Assembly: GCF_008831285.2 (NCBI RefSeq)
Contig: NC_045147.1
Span: forward strand, 13,248,854-13,308,853
DNA: 60,000 nt
Direction: 5' to 3'
Source of the DNA: Nymphaea colorata
Lineage: Eukaryota > Streptophyta > Magnoliopsida > Nymphaeales > Nymphaeaceae
The notes below the pieces were generated by a model that was not told the origin of the DNA, made no database searches, and was given only the letters and a program-made list of their open reading frames with translations. Below are positions 1 through 9,900 of this stretch, piece by piece. The position numbers and the translations under genes were made by a program. How positions within the stretch are numbered: position 1 is the first letter of the stretch; each line of letters begins with the position of its first letter.

Positions 1-243
1 TTGAAGGGCCAGGAGTCGAGCTCAGTAAGAGTTAGCCCATGCTAGAGCCCAATAAGAGTTACCATTCAGCCCCAATATCACCAAGACTGGAGGAAGAACA
101 AAGAGTAATCACTGCATAGAACAAGTAAGTCCATGCACCTTCTTTGTCACTGAGGTGATGGTTAATTATGGTGTGATAAATATACTATTTGACAGCTGAC
201 AAGGTGATTTATGGTGGAGGAATGAACATACACAATAGACTAT
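1..243. other. Unannotated left flank of the retrotransposon
   Basis: No open frame or recognisable element is visible here. The stretch continues at 5256 on the other side of the retrotransposon, so the two pieces were contiguous before the insertion. It may be intron or 3' flank of the minus-strand VPS8 gene that lies to the right. Confidence 0.4.
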
Positions 244-248
244 GACAG
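244..248. repeat. Left target-site duplication GACAG
   Basis: GACAG precedes the first base of the 5' LTR and is repeated exactly at 5251-5255 after the 3' LTR. Five base pairs is the usual duplication length for copia integrases. Confidence 0.92.
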
Positions 249-494
249 TGTTAAGAAATATGATTTCTTATTGTTGTTATCTCTTAATTAGGTATTATCT
301 TAGTTAAGAGCTAGTTTAGCTCATCTCTTCTTATTCTCTCTTATAAATATCCTTGTAACAGTCTTTGTAAAGAATAAGCTGTGTTTTACAGCCTTTATAT
401 TGTTTATTGAATGAGTATTACTCTTCTTCACTTGGCCTTAGTGCCTTTTTGGTATTATATGTATTCTTTGTGACTGTTATAGTCACTTTTCACA
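249..494 (+). repeat. 5' LTR of copia element
   Basis: Starts TGTTAAG and ends TTCACA. It holds an AT-rich TATA-like stretch (TTATAAATA near 341-349), expected to drive transcription of the element. It matches the LTR at 5005-5250 at all but two positions. Confidence 0.95.
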
Positions 495-507
495 TGGTAT
501 CAGAGCC
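495..507 (+). other. Primer-binding site, initiator tRNA-Met
   Basis: TGGTATCAGAGCC begins at the first base after the 5' LTR. It is the standard plant copia site complementary to the 3' end of initiator methionine tRNA, where minus-strand DNA synthesis starts. Confidence 0.93.
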
Positions 508-704
508 ATTGGGCTGATTCTCAAAGCTTGTTAAAGGCTGCTGCTGAGATTTTATGTTGCTGGTTTGATTGAAGAGATTCTTTGCTGGAGGATATAATTT
601 CTTGAAGGCCTTTTTGCTGCGGTTGCTCACCAACTGTTTGGTGAAATTTCTAGAAGAGTTTTTTCTTGACTTCCTTGGAGATTATTGTTTCAAGTATTGC
701 TCTC

Positions 705-3700
705 ATGGAAGACTCCAAAGTTTCAATTGAAGGAGGAAGCTATTATGCTCCATACAAGCTTGACGGAACCAATTATACACTATGGGCAAAATGTTTGGAA
801 ATGCATATCAAAGGAAAATATTTATGGGGCTTCATAAGAGGTACGTCTATCCCTCCCACTCTCAAGTTGACCAAAATAGAAAATGGGATTGAAAAACAAC
901 TAGATGGAGTGGAAAGACAAAATGCTATGAATGAATATTACAAAAAATTAGACGATTGGGAAGCTAAAAATTCTAGGATTAAAGAATGGATTTATGGAAG
1001 TATTGAACCTAGAATTGCCCAAAATCTTATGTATTATGAAAAGGCTAGTGAAGTTTGGGAATATCTTAAGGGAATGTTCACCCAAAAAGATATGGCCCGA
1101 AAGTATCTTTTGATTCAAAAGGCCCAAAGTATCAAGCAAGGAGAGAAAAATGTTAGAGAATTTTTCATGGAAATCTCTAGTGTATGGAATGAGTTAGATC
1201 AACTAAGTCCCGAATTAGGGTTGGACTGCAAATGCCATGAGATTAGAAGAAATGAAATAGATGAATTTCGGTTTTTTCAATTCCTTCAAGGGCTACGGCC
1301 CGAATTTGAACAAATAAGGTCAGCCCTTCTTTCTTCATCCTCTCCTCCACTCATTCATGAACTTCTTACAAAGCTAAGTGGAGAGGAAACTAGAATGAAA
1401 TTATCCAAAGAAATGGATAAAGATAGTGTTCTTGTCTCAAAACAAGAAGAAGAAAGAGCCTTAGCCGCCTCTAGACCTGGAAACAACATCAAGTCTTTTA
1501 GACCTCCTCACTTTAAGAATCAAATTAGAGGAGAATATAAAGTTATTTGCCACTTTTGTCATGAACCGGGTCACATAAGACCTAGTTGCCCAAAGTTGAA
1601 CAACAATGAAGGACAATCGCGGAATCTTGGAGGAAATTTTCTCAAAGGAGGAACTTCATATCCACAAGGAGGGCAACACAACCGGGGAATTTCATATCCT
1701 CAAGGTGGACATTACAACATTAGACAATTTGATCAAAGAAAGGCCGCAAATGTCACAAATGAAGGATGTGATCTATCATCTATATCCACAACGTTGAATC
1801 AAATCATGACAGCCCTTCAACCCATGATCAAGGAGTCAAATTCCGGAGCACTAGCAACAACGGCATCCATCTCCAACACTCCTGGTATGTTTTCTTGGCT
1901 TTTAGATTCTGGTGCATCTTTTCATATGACACCAAATATATCATCTTTGACCAAATTTGAAAGAACAAGAAAAGAATCAAATGTTGTTACCGCCGATGGA
2001 ACTTCTTTAAGTGTTAAAGGGATTGGGAATTTTGAAAAAGAATTTGGAAAACAAAAATTTTTTGTTCCAAAAGTTAGTTATGTTCCTAAACTTAATCTTA
2101 ACTTACTTTCTGTGTCACAAATCTCAGATCTTGGATTTGATGTTGTTTTCTCATCAAATAAATGTTTGGTGCAGGATCACCAAACCGGGAGATTGATTGG
2201 GGAAGGTTTTAGAAAAGGGGACCTTTACTACATGGACAATTTATGCATCCCCAAAGAAAAGTTTTGTCACTATGTTGAAAATGTGGACATCAATGTTTGG
2301 CACCAAAGATTAGGTCATCCAAATGTTAGAAAATTGTCTATGATGAACCCTACCAAGAATATTTGTATTGAAAATTTTAAATGTAATGATTGTATACATG
2401 GAAAAATGAAATCTTTATCTTTTGGAGAAAGGAACTTCTTCTCTTCTTTGCCTTTTGAGCTTGTTCATTCCGATGTATGGGGACCCTCTCCTATCATGTC
2501 AAAAGGAGGGCTATCATATTATGTGATCTTTGTTGATGACTTCACTAGGTATTGTTGGATATATTTCCTAAAATATAAATCCGAAGTTTTTGAGATATTC
2601 AAAAATTTTCACATAGTACAAACACAATTCAATGCTAAATTAAAAATTTTAAGGACTGATTCCGGAGGTGAATACATTTCAAATGAGTTCGAAAGATATT
2701 TGAAAAACTATGGGATAGTCCACCAAAAATCTTGTCCAAGAACACCTCAACAAAATGGACTTTCAGAAAGAAAACATAGGCACATAATTGAAACAACAAG
2801 AACCCTTCTTATTTCCAAAAATGTGCCTAAAAACTTTTGGGCTGAAACCGCACTTGCCTCTGTTTATCTTATAAACAGAATGCCTTCAAAAGTTTTACAT
2901 AATACCACTCCGTTTGAAAAATTATTCAAGTATGAACCCGATTTCAATAGACTTCGTATTTTTGGATGCAAATGTTTTGTTCTTAATGACAAGGCTGATA
3001 AGCTAAGTTCAAAAGTTATTGAATGTGCTTTTATTGGTTATTCTGAAACCCAAAAAGGCTACAAATGTTATGACTCAATTAAAGACAAGATCATTGTCTC
3101 AAGGAATGTAAGGTTTTGTGAAGATGAAAGTGGTTTTAAAAATTGTGGGGAGTCACAACACAATAATGATTATTCCTTTTTATTTAAGTTCCTTTCTCAA
3201 TGTGATGATGAAATGCATGATGGTGATGATAGCAACACTGGTGGTAATGATAGTAGAATGGCCAAGGATATAATCACTTATCATAGAAGAAACCGGCAAC
3301 AAGAAGTTGGTGAAAAAGAACATCATGAGACCATTGATCTCCAACCAACTCAAAGTGGAGAAAACCTTAGGAGATCCACTAGAAATGTAAGACAACCCAA
3401 TAGGTTTGTGTCTTATGAAACTTTTACTCCATCTCATAGAGCTAGAATTAATGTCATTCACTCTCACTTTGAACCTTCTACTTTTAATGAAGCATCCAAA
3501 TATATTGAGTGGAAGAATGCCATGTTAAAAGAATTGGATGCCTCGAGAAAAGCCCAAACTTGGGAAATACAAGATTTACCTATAGGGAAAAAGACTATTG
3601 GATGCAAGTGGGTATACAAGGTGAAAACTAAAAGTGATGGATCCCTAGAAAGGTATAAAGCAAGGCTTGTTGCCAAAGGTTACACTCAAGAATATGGTAT

Positions 3701-4991
3701 TGACTATGAGGAAACATTTCCCCCTGGAGCTAGAATGACTACTGTTAGGACCCTTATTGCTTTAGCATCTGTTAAAAACTGGAATATCTATCAAATGGAT
3801 GTTAAAAATGCCTTTTTAAATGGGGATCTTATGGAAGAGGTTTATATGGAAGTACCACCAGGGTTGTCTGTTCCTCAAAGGAAAGTTCTTAGACTTAAGA
3901 AGGCTCTTTATGGCCTCAAACAAGCTCCTAAAGCTTGGTTTGACCGTTTTAATTCTGTTATTTCTGATTATGGGTTTCATTCTTGCTTAACTGACACTGC
4001 CTTGTTTGTTAAGTATACTACTGCAGGTATCATAATTCTTCTACTGTATGTTGATGATATGATCATTACAGGTAGTGATAAGGAAGGTATTAGAGAATGT
4101 AAGAAATTACTACAAGAAACTTTTGAAATGAAAGATTTAGGTTTTCTAACGTACTTCTTGGGTATTGAGGTTGCATATTCTACTAGAGGATATTTTTTGT
4201 CACAAACTAAGTTTGCTGCAGAGATCATTGCTAAATCAGGCATAACAGATGATAAGGTCACAAAAACTCCTGAAGCAGTAGGAAGCAAGATGAAGATTGA
4301 TGATGGAGTTCCACTTGCCAATCCCACTCCTTACCGACAACTTGTGGGATCCTTGATGTACCTTAGCATCACTCGGCCTGACATTGCTCATGCAGTTCAT
4401 ACTGTGAGTCAATTTCAACATGCTCCATCAACCGTTCATATGGGAGCTGTTCTTCGTATCATCAGATATATTAAGGGAACAATAAACAAGGGAGTATTTA
4501 TGTCTTCCTCTTCCTCCTTGAACTTGATTGCTTATACTGATGCTGATTGGGGAGGAGATCCTAATGATAGACACTCAACTACTGGATTTTGTGTTTTTCT
4601 AGGAGAATCACTCATCTCATGGAAATGCAAAAAGCAACAGAAAGTCTCACTATCCTCTACTGAAGCTGAATATCGAGCCATGGCTTCTACAACTATGGAA
4701 ATTGTCTGGCTTCGCCAAATGCTCCTTGATATGGGAATAAAGATAGAAGAACCCACTGATTTATGCTGCGACAACAAGAGTTCTATCTACATTGCCAAGA
4801 ATCAAACATTCCATGAACGAACAAAGCATATAGAAATGGACTGTCACTATGTTCGTGAAGAATTTTTGAAGAAGACTATCAAACTTCCATATGTCTCCTC
4901 CGAGTTCCAGCTGGCTGATTTCTTCACAAAGCCTCTATGTTCTCCCAGATTCAACTTTCTTTTAGATAAACTTTCGGTGATAGCACCGTAA
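705..4991 (+). CDS. Copia gag-pol polyprotein, intact
   Basis: A single 1428-residue frame. The first ATG is at 705 (MEDSKV...); the frame stays open upstream to about 666 but without an ATG. In order: a gag region with the UBN2-like plant copia N-terminus (YKLDGTNYTLW), a CCHC zinc knuckle at about residue 282 (CHFCHEPGH), an aspartic protease motif LLDSGAS with its Asp at about residue 401, the GAG-pre-integrase motif WHQRLGHPN, an integrase core with HSDVWGP and QQNGLSERKHR, reverse transcriptase with YVDDM at about residue 1115, and RNase H ending with the ADFFTKPL motif. Upstream of the zinc knuckle the protein would form particles; the rest copies and inserts the element. No stop or frameshift is present. 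The size is typical for plant copia elements. Confidence 0.95.
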   Translation: MEDSKVSIEGGSYYAPYKLDGTNYTLWAKCLEMHIKGKYLWGFIRGTSIPPTLKLTKIENGIEKQLDGVERQNAMNEYYKKLDDWEAKNSRIKEWIYGSIEPRIAQNLMYYEKASEVWEYLKGMFTQKDMARKYLLIQKAQSIKQGEKNVREFFMEISSVWNELDQLSPELGLDCKCHEIRRNEIDEFRFFQFLQGLRPEFEQIRSALLSSSSPPLIHELLTKLSGEETRMKLSKEMDKDSVLVSKQEEERALAASRPGNNIKSFRPPHFKNQIRGEYKVICHFCHEPGHIRPSCPKLNNNEGQSRNLGGNFLKGGTSYPQGGQHNRGISYPQGGHYNIRQFDQRKAANVTNEGCDLSSISTTLNQIMTALQPMIKESNSGALATTASISNTPGMFSWLLDSGASFHMTPNISSLTKFERTRKESNVVTADGTSLSVKGIGNFEKEFGKQKFFVPKVSYVPKLNLNLLSVSQISDLGFDVVFSSNKCLVQDHQTGRLIGEGFRKGDLYYMDNLCIPKEKFCHYVENVDINVWHQRLGHPNVRKLSMMNPTKNICIENFKCNDCIHGKMKSLSFGERNFFSSLPFELVHSDVWGPSPIMSKGGLSYYVIFVDDFTRYCWIYFLKYKSEVFEIFKNFHIVQTQFNAKLKILRTDSGGEYISNEFERYLKNYGIVHQKSCPRTPQQNGLSERKHRHIIETTRTLLISKNVPKNFWAETALASVYLINRMPSKVLHNTTPFEKLFKYEPDFNRLRIFGCKCFVLNDKADKLSSKVIECAFIGYSETQKGYKCYDSIKDKIIVSRNVRFCEDESGFKNCGESQHNNDYSFLFKFLSQCDDEMHDGDDSNTGGNDSRMAKDIITYHRRNRQQEVGEKEHHETIDLQPTQSGENLRRSTRNVRQPNRFVSYETFTPSHRARINVIHSHFEPSTFNEASKYIEWKNAMLKELDASRKAQTWEIQDLPIGKKTIGCKWVYKVKTKSDGSLERYKARLVAKGYTQEYGIDYEETFPPGARMTTVRTLIALASVKNWNIYQMDVKNAFLNGDLMEEVYMEVPPGLSVPQRKVLRLKKALYGLKQAPKAWFDRFNSVISDYGFHSCLTDTALFVKYTTAGIIILLLYVDDMIITGSDKEGIRECKKLLQETFEMKDLGFLTYFLGIEVAYSTRGYFLSQTKFAAEIIAKSGITDDKVTKTPEAVGSKMKIDDGVPLANPTPYRQLVGSLMYLSITRPDIAHAVHTVSQFQHAPSTVHMGAVLRIIRYIKGTINKGVFMSSSSSLNLIAYTDADWGGDPNDRHSTTGFCVFLGESLISWKCKKQQKVSLSSTEAEYRAMASTTMEIVWLRQMLLDMGIKIEEPTDLCCDNKSSIYIAKNQTFHERTKHIEMDCHYVREEFLKKTIKLPYVSSEFQLADFFTKPLCSPRFNFLLDKLSVIAP

Positions 4992-4993
4992 GT

Positions 4994-5004
4994 TTCAGGG
5001 GGGG
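4994..5004 (+). other. Polypurine tract
   Basis: A run of eight G preceded by TTTCA lies between the polyprotein stop (4989-4991) and the first base of the 3' LTR. This is the expected primer site for plus-strand DNA synthesis. Confidence 0.85.
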
Positions 5005-5250
5005 TGTTAAGAAATATGATTTCTTATTGTTGTTATCTCTTAATTAGGTATTATCTTAGTTAAGAGCTAGTTTAGCTCATCTCTTCTTATTCTCTCTTAT
5101 AAATATCCTTGTAACAGTCTTTGTAAAGAATAAGCTGTGTTTTACAGCCTTTATATTGTTTATCGAATGAGTATTACTCTTCTTCACTTGGCCTTAGTGC
5201 CTTTTTGGTATTATATGTATTCTTTGCGACTGTTATAGTCACTTTTCACA
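5005..5250 (+). repeat. 3' LTR of copia element
   Basis: 246 bp, same length as the 5' LTR, with two substitutions. It is followed directly by the second GACAG. Confidence 0.95.
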
Positions 5251-5255
5251 GACAG
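5251..5255. repeat. Right target-site duplication GACAG
   Basis: Exact copy of 244-248, directly after the 3' LTR. Confidence 0.92.
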
Positions 5256-5522
5256 GCAGTCCAAGATTTATCAATTTATGGAAAGAGCCACAATTGGCAT
5301 GGAAATTGGAGTTGGAGGTCAAATGAATTTGGATTGCCCATCCTTTATTATGAAACCTGACCTCAGTCTCGACTGTCCATCCTTGAAGCATGGAAATTAG
5401 CAAACCAACTAAAGATTCTAGTGAATTACAGGTTGTGACATTGTAGGATCTAATGAACCAGTTTCACATGTCTAACAAACAGCAACCCAAGCTACCAACA
5501 AAGACACAAGCAAACTTGTATA

Positions 5523-5617
5523 TCAACTCATGAACTGAGATTCGTCAAGATAGCTCAGTCTTTGCAGCACCTCCAGACATTCAGGTCGTGCAATAACCAC
5601 AATCCTATTCTTGTCAG
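5523..5617 (-). other. Candidate terminal coding exon, minus strand
   Basis: On the minus strand a pyrimidine-rich acceptor (CTTCTTCCTGATTTAG) precedes a 95-base stretch that reads, after two bases completing a split codon, as a 30-residue peptide with coding-like composition (RIVVIARPECLEVLQRL) and a TGA stop at 5523-5525. Its phase fits the last visible VPS8 exon, which ends one base into a codon (6952). Splicing the two would give a VPS8-like protein of about 1017 residues that lacks the C-terminal half. I do not recognise the peptide as VPS8. It could instead be the end of another gene, a relic, or chance. Confidence 0.3.
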
Positions 5618-6951
5618 CTAAATCAGGAAGAAGTTAAGCTCTTTCTGGTACCCGAAAGCCTCAATCAGAACACTAAAGGACCAACAAACTCATGACAAAT
5701 TTTGTCAAAATTACCATTTAACAATAAGTTGTATCATATGTTTGTACAACTTTTAGTTTATCTGACCCATCTCAGGCTCACCAAAGAGAATTGAGCATGA
5801 TTAACATTATCTTGACAATTTTCAAAGTTCACAAGGTGCACAACTAAAAGTGGATCTTCCCAAGAAAAGAACCACCGTGTATAGTCATATAAAGAGCACA
5901 TGTCCTTCAGAGATAGTGAGACTGACAGAGAGAGAAGAATGAGTAAGATGTGACCAAGAAATTTGGGTAGCAACCAAAAAAATTCCATATTACATGACAT
6001 GATGCCATAGCTGAGCACAGTGACATCATGAAAATGTCTTGAGCGTTTTCATTTTTCTTTTACAAGCATAAACAGCAAAAATTAACCAATGTTCTGAGGC
6101 ACAGTGAGTTTGCATAAAGGGGAACTTGGATAACAAAAACACCAATTCTCATGAACCATGGCAGAAAGAGATGTCAATGTCCACATATACATTACGTAAC
6201 AGGTACATAGCAAGCCAAATTCCTGGATGTAGGTCTATATTTTTAAACTTTTTTCATCAACGTTACCTTAGTCTCATACAAAATTCAAAGTTCTGTTAAA
6301 TAAAATAGGGGAGGAGAGAGAGAAGAGGGAAAGATAGGAGAAGGAAAAAAATGAAAACAAACAAGAGAAAAGAAGAACGGGTGCGGTCAGCAGCACCCGA
6401 TTTGGTTTGACCGAGTCGGGTGCCATGTCGGGCCGCACCCGCACCCGCAGCGATGTGGGTACGCCACCATATTTGGCGCACCCGTGTGACTTAGTTTCCA
6501 GTCCCTTTTTAACATTTTCAAAAAGGGAAAATCACAATGTTGCAGTGTTTTAAATTTTCGGTACAGTTTTTTTTTTAATTTTGGTGTGCCATTCATCTAT
6601 AACTTTGTGGATTTTTTGTTTTCTGCACAGTACTCTCGGTACAACTTATTTTCAGTATTATTAACTTCACAAGTGCATCTTCTGCACATCACCGTTGTAT
6701 GTGCAATTCTTCACCATAATAACAGTCAAAACAATACTGTAATAACAAAGAAAATAACCGCATCATGGTGTAGGCATTGCTGCATTGGATAGGTACGAAG
6801 TTTCTAAACTTGTTTGCTTAAGGTTTATAGATCATGACTTAAATATGCAAATATATATATATATATATATATAACTGTTCAAGAACTAGATATCGGACCA
6901 CTTGTTGGCCCTAAGACTAAGAGAAGCTAAACGGTTAAATGCTAAGATTAC
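5618..6951. other. Probable VPS8 intron or 3' region, no exon seen
   Basis: I looked for the missing VPS8 C-terminal half on the minus strand and found nothing convincing. The open frames here have repetitive or hydrophobic compositions typical of AT-rich noncoding DNA. A short AT microsatellite lies near 6850-6872. Confidence 0.4.
6377..6485. repeat. Small GC-rich element with inverted ends
   Basis: A GC-rich island in AT-rich DNA. It begins ACGGGTGCG (6377-6385), ends with the exact complement CGCACCCGT (6477-6485), and has further CACCCG repeats inside. The ends could be terminal inverted repeats of a decayed small transposon; no target duplication was confirmed. Confidence 0.3.
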
Positions 6952-9900
6952 CTCCTTGCTGAACAGCAGTAAATTTGGTGAAGATATCATCAAACAAGAT
7001 GTCAATCCTATTTATGTGGACACAGAATTCTACAGCAACACCACCAACACGAGCATATTGCTCATTGATTTCTGTGTGGAAAGGATTTTCTTTTGTGTTG
7101 TCAGCAAGTTGAAGTTTTTCAATCTGACTACAGAATGCCACTGATATATAGGAAAATACTTCATCAACATATCCTGTCACCAACTCTACCAGAAATGGCA
7201 TTATGGATTCCCTGATAGCATCGGTAGTTCTTGGAAGATCAATTACTCCATGTGAGTGCCCATCGTAAAGCTTCATTGCCATGTCCAAGGCGCCCATCCA
7301 ATCACCAGCCTTTTGCAAGACTCTAACTCGCTCTTTCCAAGGAAGAAGTCTAGAAGCAACAAGATGCGTCTGACCAAGTACATATATGGTAGCGCCTCTT
7401 ACAGCTATTGAGTTATGGCAAGCTTTCTCAGGATTTCCAAAAATATTTGTAGAGTGAGTATGATATACAATCATGTCATCAATCGCAGAACCATCTATAA
7501 GATAATTAGTACGGTGAAGCTCATCTCCTTCCTTTGTGAATAGACAGAGGTGCCCTTTCAAAGTCAGCACCACCAACATCTGAAAGAAAAGTGAAGTATT
7601 CATGTTCTAACCATGCAAAATGTCTTTAAGGAAAACAAAGCCAACCCAAGAACGAAAACAGATGGCAATGATGAGATCAATAAACAGAGAAAAATGGGTG
7701 AGCCCATCAATATCAATTTTCAACTGGGAAAGAAAGGAATTAGAGCATCTATACTCACCCGATCATCCAACCATGCCAAACCAACTGCTGGACTGTCAAT
7801 CAGCCATTCTTTTAATGTTTTTAGTTCTGATTTTACCAGCCTAGCTACAAGTACTTTTCGGTCCCATGCCATTGCAAGAAATGAAGCCCTACCCAATTCC
7901 TCTGCATTCACAATCCTTTTTCTCTCTCAGTATATAATCATCACAAGATTCAAACATATACAAACTAGATAACCATGTCTTTTTAATCTTACCAGAAGAG
8001 GATGCTGAAGAGTTTATTACACACTTCCAAGCTGTGTAAGGCATGGCACCTTCACGAACTCCATCTGGCCTAGAAAGCTGTGCATAGACCTCTAAACTTG
8101 GATAGAGCCTTACCTACATGAAAAGTATAACAAATGGAGTTTCTGTACACTTTAAGAAACACACAACAAACATCATCGCCTATTCACATTTAGAAGATAT
8201 CATACCACCAGAGCATTTTGGTGAGTGACAAATATAACTACACCTTCCTTCTCAGGAGAACCGTCACTGAAGAGCTTCCATCCTGCTTCTCCCCCAACTC
8301 CACCTCCAACAACACCACCCATCATGCTCCCAATACCACCAGGAGACCCTGTAGCACTGCCATGTCCACTTGCAAATGAAGCCCAACGAAATTCATCGGA
8401 CAGAAGAGCAGATGCACATAAAACAGTTCCTGTCCTCTGACCATCAAGAAGACACTGCAACGCAAGAAAGTGAAATCTTCATGCAAATGAGAAACAATCT
8501 AAACAAAATTAGAACTACCAAAACCCAAGAATGCCACGTGATCCTTGAGAATTGCACTTACCTTAGTATTAACAGAGAATGTATTGAGCAATGGAAACAC
8601 TGAGAAGGCATGTAGAAGAAGAAGCCCCTTACAATCACCAGTAACTGCCTTATATTGACGAGTGACTTGTGAATCCTGACCAAGGAAAAGTGTATGTATG
8701 ACTGGTGCATTATGTTCTGCTATTGTTTTAACAGCAGATCCTTTCTGCACATCCCAAACTGTTAGGTTTCCAGACCCATATCCAACCAGCAGCAGATCTC
8801 CTTGCTGGCTGAAGCACAAGGAAGTGACTGGTGAATGAGATTTGTCACCTTGAGAGCTGAGCATAAACACCTAGGACCAATTAAAATCCCTATAGTTAAA
8901 CATGATAGCCCAACTAATAGCAGAAGGATAATTAGTACCTAAGAAAAAGGAACACAACCAAAAAAATAAATGCAGTTTGTTCTTTGTAAGAGAATAAATG
9001 CCACCCTGTGATATCTGAATCACAAAGGAGCTGTACCATCATTTCAGATAGAATGGAAAACCTTTTCATTCCTTTGTGGTGTCTGCCCATCCACAGTTGG
9101 AGAAATATGGATAGCTCCGAAACTTATACACTCCCCAGACCTACATATTTCACATGATATATCCTCACCAGAGATGCATGATCGCTTTCACACGTCATAT
9201 ACAAGTTGGGATAGTTTCTGTATGGCAGCCAAGTTTACCTACAAAAACAATATTTATAGACCACTCCTCTTTTCGCTTTCTACCTAGATAATTATCCATA
9301 TAGAGAATCTTGTGCAATCACATGCAAGGTTTTAATGCCAACTAAAAAATATCTGAGATTCATACTACAGTGAGGCACCTCTGAACAATGAATTACGTGG
9401 AAGTGTATCGGCAGTTCATGATCATAACAAATAATCGAATTTCAGAAAAAACTTAACTGTCATAACATGTTTAACTTCAGGAGAAGAAAAAAGGTGCATT
9501 TGCAACTAATAACTGGACACTAGATGAACTGGAAACTGCAGGTCCTAGAAGCGTTTCGCAGGATCAGAATAGCCAAGTTCAACGGAATATGCTGCTGACT
9601 TGAGTGTCCAGGTAGTTCGACAATCATAAATATTGAGCTGCCACGTAGCAAATAATTAATATCCATATTTGATAGTAGCAAATAGGTAACATTTAAAATA
9701 TTCTATTTTTATCCATGTTCATCCCTTGAACTGCACTTTCTTGTATAAGGTCTAGTACAGTTAACAATGATATAATTAGTTATGCGGAAATACAGCTACC
9801 TTTGAATCCAAGTTATCAGCACTATGAGGAGAGTACTTGCTGGGCATCACAAGAACGGTGCCTTTTGACATGCCCACAGCGATGTAGTTCATATGAACTG

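Larger units (their letters stand above)
249..5250 (+). mobile_element. Complete Ty1/copia LTR retrotransposon
   Basis: A full-length element: two 246-bp direct LTRs (249-494 and 5005-5250) that start TG and end CA, a tRNA primer-binding site directly after the 5' LTR, one uninterrupted gag-pol frame, and a G-rich purine tract directly before the 3' LTR. The 5-bp sequence GACAG flanks it on both sides (244-248 and 5251-5255) as target-site duplication. The order protease, integrase, reverse transcriptase, RNase H identifies the copia superfamily. The LTRs differ at only two places by hand alignment, both C/T transitions (408 vs 5164 and 471 vs 5227), so the insertion is recent. It lies antisense to the VPS8 gene and may be inside its intron. 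Nothing in the sequence shows it is inactive. Confidence 0.96.

Noticed and set aside
666-704. Upstream extension of the copia polyprotein
   Set aside because: It has no ATG; the family N-terminus begins at the ATG at 705.
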